From Akkermansiaceae bacterium (GTDB lineage: Bacteria > Verrucomicrobiota > Verrucomicrobiia > Verrucomicrobiales > Akkermansiaceae), in contig WTJZ01000183.1 in assembly GCA_011524615.1 (NCBI GenBank), positions 1 through 18,484 of the forward strand: a stretch of 18,484 nucleotides of DNA, written 5' to 3'. Made by a program: the position numbers and the translations under genes. Position 1 is the stretch's first letter. The number at the start of each line of letters is the position of its first letter. Shown here in pieces: positions 1-5,601 of this stretch. Below the pieces are notes generated by a model. That model was not told the DNA's origin. It was given only the letters and a program-made list of their open reading frames with translations, and searched no databases.

Positions 1-26
1 ACGCAATAAGAGAGGGGTAAGGCTGG

Positions 27-44
27 TCCGCGAAATGACGCGGA
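27..44. repeat. short perfect hairpin near left edge
   Basis: A 6-bp perfect stem (TCCGCG/CGCGGA) with a 6-base loop; a short T run (AATTTTT) follows about a dozen bases later. It could be part of a terminator or of the tail of an upstream gene: plus frame 2 is open from base 2 to a TGA at 89-91. Neither reading can be settled from so little sequence. Confidence 0.25.
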
Positions 45-148
45 AGAGCACGGAATTTTTGTCGCTTTTTAACTGCGAAATTGTGAATTGAACGAATGTA
101 AGCATTCTTGGTTTGAATGTGAATCGTCCTAATATATTGGGTTTAGAA

Positions 149-1258
149 ATGATGACTTATAAGGAGCGAGTAGATGAATTTTGGAATTGGTTTGGAGGGG
201 TGGCTGAACGGTTTTTCAATACAATCGAGAATGGCAATTGCGGAGATTTGCAGGAGGAGACAACCAACGCTGTAAATAAACTAGGTTTGGGGGCTTGGGT
301 CTATGGTCCAGGACCTAAAGAAAAAGGTGGTCACTCTCTTACTATCTCAGGAGAGGGGGTAATACATAAGCAGTTTTTAACTGAATATTGGTTGTCCAAG
401 GCTCCAACTCTTGAGGGGTGGACATTTTATGCCGCGAGACAGCCGGAAAATTTTGGTGCATGCATCGAAATCAATGGGCTTAAAATAGACTTCAAAGCCA
501 TATGGGTAAAAACGAAGATAGATGAGGAAAATGAAAATATAGACCTGGAAGTATGGCATCATGAGTTTCCCAATTTAGAGGATTCTGCAAAATTTAGGAT
601 CACTTTTCTCGTGCTTGATGAGGTTTTAGGGGAATATGGTACAGGCAACTGGATTGGTGAGATCAACTTTGCTAGCACTGCACCTCAAGACATAATCCCG
701 ATTACAGAGTTGAGTGAGTTTGTAGATCAGTTGCAAGCTTCTACTCAGTGGGAAAAGTGTCCGCCGACAGAAACATACCAATCGTATCGAGTTACCCCTT
801 GTGAAGAAGACTTTCCTCGCTCTGATCTGATGACCTTGAGCACTTCCAACTCTAAGCTGGTATGGGAATATTTGAATGCAGAAGGTGATTACGAGAGCCC
901 TATCAAAGGAACGGGGGCAGACTTCATCTTTATTTCTTTCCCTATGAGCATCTTACCGAAAGGTGCAGAAGTGGACTTTAGGGCTGACTTAGAAGATAGT
1001 TTAGAAACTCAGCTGAAAGCCTCAGGGGCGGGGCAACTCTTTGGTGGTTCTTTAGGGGAGGTTAATGCCTACATAGATCTGGCTATCTATGATGGAGAAC
1101 GAAGTATAGAGATCATTAAATCTGTTCTTAAAGAAAGGTCATTACCCTCAGAAACAACGATACACTTTTTTGATAAGGATCGAGAGATCATTGACCTTAG
1201 GGAGCAGATTCATGATGAGAAAAAACCTTCGTTTTTGAGGAAGCTTTTTAAGAGGTAA
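149..1258 (+). CDS. hypothetical protein, two-part, AT-richer than its neighbours
   Basis: I do not recognise a named family. The start is placed at the ATG pair at 149/152; the frame is also open from a TTG at 113, but neither start has a clear ribosome binding site. From 149 the product is 369 residues, acidic and hydrophilic, with no signal peptide or membrane segment, so it is probably cytoplasmic. The first half (to about residue 175) contains LTISGEGVIHKQFL followed by APTLEGWTFYAARQP, a pattern I associate with small hypothetical or immunity-like proteins. The second half has PRSDLMTLSTS, then GTGADFIFISFP, then GQLFGGSLGEVNAYIDLAIY, and ends in a basic tail, FLRKLFKR. AT-rich codons (many AAA, GAA, ATA, TTT) contrast with the GC-richer genes that follow, which suggests acquisition. 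An immunity or toxin-associated role is possible but unproven. No partner gene is visible inside the window. Confidence 0.75.
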   Translation: MMTYKERVDEFWNWFGGVAERFFNTIENGNCGDLQEETTNAVNKLGLGAWVYGPGPKEKGGHSLTISGEGVIHKQFLTEYWLSKAPTLEGWTFYAARQPENFGACIEINGLKIDFKAIWVKTKIDEENENIDLEVWHHEFPNLEDSAKFRITFLVLDEVLGEYGTGNWIGEINFASTAPQDIIPITELSEFVDQLQASTQWEKCPPTETYQSYRVTPCEEDFPRSDLMTLSTSNSKLVWEYLNAEGDYESPIKGTGADFIFISFPMSILPKGAEVDFRADLEDSLETQLKASGAGQLFGGSLGEVNAYIDLAIYDGERSIEIIKSVLKERSLPSETTIHFFDKDREIIDLREQIHDEKKPSFLRKLFKR

Positions 1259-1506
1259 TACCTCCTATTATAGTGAGGCGCGCTCCGTGGAGGAACTGCT
1301 TATGGTCGCGCATCCTTGAGGGTTCCGCCTCTGTGAGATGAATGTCCCCCTTCTTGCGATTCTACGAGGTCTGATTCTCCACCCCACTTTCAAAACTACC
1401 TGCGCGACAGTATTGTCTATCTAGGAGCCGGGCGTTGCTGTTGATAGTAAATTCATCTCATCTGTGGTGAACTATACTAGTGTTTCTTCTTACGGATCGT
1501 AGCCCC
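1259..1506. other. non-coding gap with a 10-bp inverted repeat
   Basis: About 250 bases between the hypothetical gene and the folD terminator carry no convincing reading frame on either strand. They contain a perfect 10-bp inverted repeat, TGAGATGAAT at 1334-1343 and ATTCATCTCA at 1451-1460, and an imperfect pairing between GGAGGAAC near 1290 and GTTCCGCCTC near 1322-1331. Base composition is more GC-rich than the preceding gene. This could be a dispersed intergenic repeat, a decayed gene or a structured RNA; I cannot choose between them. Confidence 0.4.
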
Positions 1507-1507
1507 T

Positions 1508-1534
1508 AAAAAAGCCAGCTCGATGAGCTGGCTT
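1508..1534 (-). terminator. Rho-independent terminator of folD
   Basis: A 9-bp perfect stem AGCCAGCTC/GAGCTGGCT (1513-1521 with 1525-1533), one further A-T pair, and a 3-base loop. It is preceded on the plus strand by AAAAAA (1508-1513), which becomes a U run after the hairpin in minus-strand transcripts. It lies about 40 bases beyond the folD stop codon. Confidence 0.88.
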
Positions 1535-1570
1535 AATAATTCCCTAGATTGGGTGGAATGTCTGAGGAGG

Positions 1571-2443
1571 TTAAGCGTTTTGGAGCTTAGCTGCCTTGAC
1601 GGTGTTTTGCATGAGGAGTGCGATGGTCATTGGGCCTACTCCGCCAGGAACAGGGGTGATGGCTTCACAGTTTTCGAAGACGTCCTTGTAGTCGACGTCA
1701 CCTGTGAGGCGGTATCCCTTTTTCTTAGATGGATCGTCTACGCGGTTGATCCCGACGTCGATGACGTAAGCACCGCGCTTGACTGCGTCCTTCTTGATGA
1801 GTTCTGGGACGCCTACTCCGACGAGGAGGATGTCAGCCTCACTACAGACCGCATTGATGTCGGTGGTGCGAGAGTGTGCGATGGTGACGGTGCAGCTCTC
1901 GTTGAGGAGAAGAGCGGCGAGGGGCTTTCCGACGATCATACTACGTCCTACGACGACTGCGCGCTTACCAGAGAGTTCTACGCCCTCGCTCTTGAGGAGC
2001 TCGATACACCCTGCAGGAGTACATGGGACGAATCCTGTATCATCACCCATTACGAGCTTAGCCACATTGATCGGGTGGAAGCCGTCGACATCCTTAGCTG
2101 GATCGATGCCCTCTACGATGTCGTCCTCGATCTTGCGGAGGTCACCTGGGAGAGGGGACTGGACGAGGATGCCACTGATCGCATCGTCATTGTTGAGATC
2201 GGAGATGAGGGTGCGGAGCTCTGCTTCAGAGGTCTCTGCTGGGAGTGCGATCTTGCGAGAGTAGATTCCTAGTTCTTCACACTTCTTTACCTTTGATCCG
2301 ACGTAGACCTTGGAGGCTGGATCGTCACCGACGATGACTACGGCTAATCCTGGGGTGACCCCTTGTTCCTTTAGTGCGGATACTTCCTGTGCGACTGAGT
2401 CCAATACCTTGGCTGCTACGGCCTTTCCGTCGATGTTTCTCAT
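1571..2443 (-). CDS. folD: FolD, methylenetetrahydrofolate dehydrogenase/cyclohydrolase
   Basis: Bifunctional cytoplasmic enzyme that interconverts 5,10-methylene-, 5,10-methenyl- and 10-formyl-tetrahydrofolate using NADP+, supplying one-carbon units for purines and formyl-Met. The 290-residue product is full length for the family. Visible landmarks are YVGSK (Tyr47, Lys51, the catalytic pair), GILVQSPLP (91-99), DVDGFHP (118-124), PCTPAG (140-145), the nucleotide-binding VVVGRSMIVGKP (163-174), TIAHSRT, VIDVGIN and the C-terminal TPVPGGVGPMT (263-273). The usual QLPLP is QSPLP here, a mild variation. The frame is open 18 codons further upstream (ATG at 2497), but the typical FolD beginning MRNIDGKAVA supports the ATG at 2443. 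It lies 84 bases downstream of the acyltransferase gene on the same strand, probably co-transcribed, and ends at a clear terminator. Confidence 0.96.
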   Translation of the reverse strand: MRNIDGKAVAAKVLDSVAQEVSALKEQGVTPGLAVVIVGDDPASKVYVGSKVKKCEELGIYSRKIALPAETSEAELRTLISDLNNDDAISGILVQSPLPGDLRKIEDDIVEGIDPAKDVDGFHPINVAKLVMGDDTGFVPCTPAGCIELLKSEGVELSGKRAVVVGRSMIVGKPLAALLLNESCTVTIAHSRTTDINAVCSEADILLVGVGVPELIKKDAVKRGAYVIDVGINRVDDPSKKKGYRLTGDVDYKDVFENCEAITPVPGGVGPMTIALLMQNTVKAAKLQNA

Positions 2444-2527
2444 GGGGGAAACCTGTATGCGCAAGTGAGGGAAAATGCAACAGAAGAATGAGGTCATCGC
2501 GGGGGCGACTCACCTCAAATAAGGATG

Positions 2528-3214
2528 CTAGAAGTCGGAGCACATGAGGGCGGTGCACTGGAGCTGAATCTGCTTCTCCTCGTCGGCTGAGAGCTCAGAT
2601 GAGGGGAGGATCGGATCGCAGAACTCGAGCTCCAGTCGGCTGAAGGGCATCGGGATGCGGAACTTATCCCAGGTCTTGAGCTCCCAATAGCGTGAGCACT
2701 TCAGTTTGACGGGGATGAGTGGGGTCTGGGTCTTGGCCGCTAGTCGGATGACTCCTGGGTTCATGCTGTAGACCGGGCCGCGCGGGCCATCTGGAGAGAT
2801 CGCGATAGAGGCACCGGAGCGGACAGCCTTGACCATCTCGATCATGGCTTGCTTACCGCGACGAGAGGAGGATCCTCTGATAGATTGCACCCCGTATGCG
2901 GCCATCATAGCCTCGGTGATCGTGCCGTCCTTACTCGGGCTGGTGAGACAAGTGAGGCGGGTACGAGTAGTGACCCTGAGGAAGCACTCAGGGAGGCAGA
3001 GGACACGGTTATGCCAGAAGCTGTAGATGTACGTATTGTCGTCGATCTGGAGTTCTGATGGCACATGGAGCGTGAACCGAAGGAGCTTACAGTAATAGTG
3101 GGTGAGAAACCCGATGAGAGTTCCGATGATCCACTCGCGCTTACCGCCTCTGATGTCTTCTGATTTTGCCAAGGTATTAAAGAATTTACTGTCTTCATAG
3201 CGTAGACGTGGCAA
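2528..3214 (-). CDS. DUF374 lysophospholipid-acyltransferase-like protein
   Basis: A 228-residue protein of the DUF374 family, a branch of the PlsC/LPLAT acyltransferase fold often encoded near lipid A or Kdo genes; the acceptor is unknown. Seen: a moderately hydrophobic N-terminal segment (about 28-50) that may sit on the inner membrane, then FWHNR (66-70, the His motif), SPSKDGTIT (92-100), SIRGSSSRRG (111-120), the very characteristic ISPDGPRGP (139-147) and PLIPVKLKCSRYWELKTWDKF (165-185, the last only partly conserved). The frame starts at a TTG (3214); an alternative TTG is at 3172, and no ATG occurs in the N-terminal region. The start lies 9 bases from the divergent IscU-like gene, so promoters must overlap the coding ends or the true start is internal. 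folD follows on the same strand. Confidence 0.88.
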   Translation of the reverse strand: MPRLRYEDSKFFNTLAKSEDIRGGKREWIIGTLIGFLTHYYCKLLRFTLHVPSELQIDDNTYIYSFWHNRVLCLPECFLRVTTRTRLTCLTSPSKDGTITEAMMAAYGVQSIRGSSSRRGKQAMIEMVKAVRSGASIAISPDGPRGPVYSMNPGVIRLAAKTQTPLIPVKLKCSRYWELKTWDKFRIPMPFSRLELEFCDPILPSSELSADEEKQIQLQCTALMCSDF

Positions 3215-3223
3215 GATACAAGT

Positions 3224-3694
3224 ATGAACGACTTTGAAGAAAAGGCACAGGCGGCGATCCAGAACCCTCAGAATGTAGGTGAGATGTCAGATGCGGATGG
3301 AGTGGGGACCGTAGGCTCTGCAGACTGTGGAGATATGATGCGTATGTGGGTGAAGTTCACCGAGAAGGACGGGAAGAAGGTGATCGATCGCGCCTCGTTC
3401 CAGGCCTTTGGCTGTCAGACGGCCCTCGCAGTCGCCTCCATGGCGACCGAACTACTCAAGGGGAAGTCGGTGGAAGAGGCGCAGGGAATGGGAGTCAATG
3501 ACCTGACAGGAGACCTCGGCGCTCTCCCTCCAATGAAGATTCACTGTGGCGAAATGGTACAAGATGCGCTACGTGAGGCTCTCAATGGCGGTGAGGCCAA
3601 AGAAGAGAGCGCTCCAAAGGGCGAAAGTAATACGCTCCTCTCGGACATGAATAAGCCAGCTGAGGGGAAAAAGCTCAAAATCGTCTTCGAGTAA
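3224..3694 (+). CDS. IscU/NifU-N type iron-sulfur cluster scaffold with C-terminal extension
   Basis: Scaffold on which [2Fe-2S]/[4Fe-4S] clusters are assembled from a cysteine desulfurase before transfer to apo-proteins. The core (about 1-121) has all expected ligands: Cys35 and Asp37 in SADCGDMM, Cys64 in AFGCQTALA, and His107-Cys108 in LPPMKIHCGEM. The LPPxKIHC block and the KGKSVEEAQ helix are much closer to IscU/NifU N-domain than to SufU. A hydrophilic tail (about 122-156) ends in KKLKIVFE; it lacks the NifU middle and C-terminal cysteine domains, so this is neither full NifU nor minimal IscU. sufT lies 118 bases downstream. No desulfurase or SufBCD gene is in the window. The ATG at 3224 has no obvious Shine-Dalgarno sequence. 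Confidence 0.92.
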   Translation: MNDFEEKAQAAIQNPQNVGEMSDADGVGTVGSADCGDMMRMWVKFTEKDGKKVIDRASFQAFGCQTALAVASMATELLKGKSVEEAQGMGVNDLTGDLGALPPMKIHCGEMVQDALREALNGGEAKEESAPKGESNTLLSDMNKPAEGKKLKIVFE

Positions 3695-3722
3695 GATCAA
3701 GACGAATCTCACCATCCTTCAG

Positions 3723-3747
3723 GAGGGAATACCGGAGAGATTCCCTC
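3723..3747. repeat. hairpin between the FeS scaffold gene and sufT
   Basis: A perfect 8-bp inverted repeat GAGGGAAT/ATTCCCTC (3723-3730 with 3740-3747) with a 9-base loop. No U run follows on either strand, so it is not a classical terminator. It may be an attenuating or mRNA-stabilising structure between the two genes. Confidence 0.4.
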
Positions 3748-3812
3748 ATTCTCAAAAAACTGAAAATTTCTCTATGCCTCAGAGCATCACACGCTAAAGT
3801 ACACGCAATATT

Positions 3813-4361
3813 ATGAACGAAGAAGTTACACTTTTACGCGAAGTAGACGCGATTCAGATTCCATCAGGTGACACGATCGTACTCCCAGAGGGTACGCCAG
3901 TAGTGATCACTCAGACTCTTGGCGGAACCTACACGGTCGCGACCTCTGCGGGACTTGCGAGGATCTCATCTCAGGATGCAGACTGTCTCGGCATCGACCT
4001 AGAGGAGAACAAGAAGCGTCAGGATGAAGCGGACGCGATGAAGGATGCTCCTCTCGAGGACCGTATCTGGCACGCGATGAAGTCAGTCTATGACCCAGAG
4101 ATCCCTGTCGATATCGTGAACCTAGGTCTGGTCTATGACTGCGCGATCGATGAAGATGGTGAAGACGGCACAGAGGTCAACGTCAAGATGACTCTCACCG
4201 CTCCTGGATGTGGCATGGGCCCTGTCATCGCTGCTGATGCACAGGCTAAGATCATGAACATCGATGAAGTCGATAAGGCTAATGTCGAGGTCGTCTGGGA
4301 ACCAGCATGGAACCAGGACATGATCTCTGAAGAGGGCAAGATGAAGCTCGGGATGATCTAG
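3813..4361 (+). CDS. sufT: SufT, DUF59/MIP18-family iron-sulfur maturation protein
   Basis: Long-form SufT protein (182 residues) implicated in maturation or carriage of FeS clusters. The N-terminal part (1-60), LLREVDAIQIPSGDTIVLPEG, is the extension that separates SufT from short DUF59 proteins (quoted here as residues 7-27 in part). The C-terminal DUF59 domain has DPEIPVDIVNLGLVYD (94-109), the conserved cysteine motif TAPGCGMG (129-136, Cys133) and VWEPAW (161-166), followed by Ser172 and a final KLGMI. Seen and known agree well. The gene follows the IscU-like scaffold and ends at a strong hairpin, suggesting a two-gene FeS unit. The upstream sequence lacks a clear Shine-Dalgarno sequence. 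Confidence 0.94.
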   Translation: MNEEVTLLREVDAIQIPSGDTIVLPEGTPVVITQTLGGTYTVATSAGLARISSQDADCLGIDLEENKKRQDEADAMKDAPLEDRIWHAMKSVYDPEIPVDIVNLGLVYDCAIDEDGEDGTEVNVKMTLTAPGCGMGPVIAADAQAKIMNIDEVDKANVEVVWEPAWNQDMISEEGKMKLGMI

Positions 4362-4396
4362 GAGGCCTCTCCTGATATCCTCCTATTACAGGAATG

Positions 4397-4432
4397 AGAC
4401 ACCCCGCTATCGATGATGATAGCGGGGTGTCT
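4397..4432 (+). terminator. strong hairpin terminator after sufT
   Basis: A 15-bp perfect stem AGACACCCCGCTATC/GATAGCGGGGTGTCT (4397-4411 with 4418-4432) around a 6-base loop. The following sequence TGCTTATATCT is only moderately T-rich. Its position between sufT and murG fits a terminator separating the two units. Confidence 0.8.
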
Positions 4433-4516
4433 TGCTTATATCTCTCAGGACGTGTGTGAGTATCTGAGCCTTGAAAACTCTTGAAAGTGCGAGGGAATAG
4501 GGTAAAGCCCTATATA

Positions 4517-5593
4517 ATGAACGTATTAATCGCATGTGGAGGAACCGGGGGACATCTCTTTCCGGGGATCGCTCTGGCTGAGGAATTGGTTAAGCGTGGG
4601 CATACGCCTTACCTAGTAGTGTCAGAGAAGAAGGTCGACCAAGAGGCCTCTGCGAAGTATCCACAATACACGTTCATCACGCAGCCCTCTCGGCCTAAGC
4701 CCGCGACGACGTCTCCTAAGATGATCGGGTTTATCCTCAGCTTGTTCAAGGTGACACGCCTCTCTAAGCAGTTGATCCGTAAGCATAAGATCGATGCCGT
4801 GATCGGGATGGGTGGGTTTACCTGTTTTGGCCCCGTCTTCGCCGGTAAGTCGCTGAAGGTACCGACCTTTCTCCATGACTCGAATGCCGTACCAGGCAAG
4901 TCGAACCGCTTCTTATCTCAGTATGTGAATCAGGTGCTGCTCGGGCTGGAGCCCGCGAAGCAGTACTTCCCAAAGGTCGATTGTAAGGTCGTGGGAACTC
5001 CTCTGAGGGATGAGATGAAGACGCTCCCCAGTCGAGAGGAGGCGTGTGCTAAGTACGGTCTAGCGGCCGATAAGTTTAATATCCTCGTCTTTGGGGGCAG
5101 CCAAGGGGCACAGCAGCTCAATACACTGGTGCTCGGTGCGGCTCAGCGAGCGAGTGAGAATATCCAGTTCCTGCACGTTGCGGGATCATTCGACTACGAT
5201 CGAGTGGCGGCGGAGGGAGCTGAGATCCCTAATCATGTGGCGCTGGCCTTCTGTGACGATATGCCGTCAGCATACGCAGTAGCGGACGTAGTGGTCTGTC
5301 GCTCGGGAGCCTCGAGTATGACAGAGCTCTCTTATCTAGGACTACCTTCCATTCTCGTGCCGTATCCAATCGCAGCTGATGATCACCAGACTAAGAATGC
5401 CCTCGCCTTCTCCGAGAAGGGGGCGGCTCTGCTGTATCAGGAGCGCGACCTCTCACCTGAACTCCTCGAAACGGTGATTTCTGAGTTGCTTGTGGACTTT
5501 GACAAACGTCACATGTTAAGCAGAAACATCAAGGCTCTTTCCCAAGATCCTGCGGGAACAATTTGTGACCTTATTGAACAATCATTGTCTTAA
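4517..5593 (+). CDS. murG: MurG, UDP-GlcNAc : lipid I GlcNAc transferase
   Basis: Inner-membrane-associated glycosyltransferase (GT28) that converts lipid I to lipid II in peptidoglycan synthesis. At 358 residues it is normal length. Visible landmarks are the glycine-rich CGGTGGHLFPG (7-17), GMGGFTCFGP (97-106), HDSNAVPGKSNR (120-131, HEQN-type motif), FGGSQGAQQLN (192-202), and the UDP-GlcNAc-binding RSGASSMTE (262-270) with DDHQTKNA (288-295). The frame is open from a TTG at 4481, but the ATG at 4517 gives the canonical N-terminus MNVLIACGGTGGH. The murC-murB fusion starts 8 bases after its stop, so the two are surely co-transcribed. Unlike a classical dcw cluster, no ftsW or mraY lies upstream; sufT and its terminator do. 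Confidence 0.96.
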   Translation: MNVLIACGGTGGHLFPGIALAEELVKRGHTPYLVVSEKKVDQEASAKYPQYTFITQPSRPKPATTSPKMIGFILSLFKVTRLSKQLIRKHKIDAVIGMGGFTCFGPVFAGKSLKVPTFLHDSNAVPGKSNRFLSQYVNQVLLGLEPAKQYFPKVDCKVVGTPLRDEMKTLPSREEACAKYGLAADKFNILVFGGSQGAQQLNTLVLGAAQRASENIQFLHVAGSFDYDRVAAEGAEIPNHVALAFCDDMPSAYAVADVVVCRSGASSMTELSYLGLPSILVPYPIAADDHQTKNALAFSEKGAALLYQERDLSPELLETVISELLVDFDKRHMLSRNIKALSQDPAGTICDLIEQSLS

Positions 5594-5601
5594 AAGAACC
5601 C

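Noticed and set aside
1523..2272. Long plus-strand open frame (249 codons) opposite folD
   Set aside because: It is antisense to an unambiguous FolD with all family motifs. Its protein is an unnatural Asp/Glu/Val-rich string, and it begins inside the folD terminator.
3803..3811. Shared ACGCAATAT upstream of sufT (3803) and of the secreted-protein gene (near 17320), with ACGCAATA also at base 1
   Set aside because: The match is too short to separate from chance, the distances to start codons differ, and no second box is shared.
4513..4518. Perfect TATAAT as a promoter -10 box for murG
   Set aside because: It overlaps the murG start codon, so transcription from it would begin after the ATG. 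The TTGAAA candidates upstream (4471, 4481) are not at proper spacing to it.
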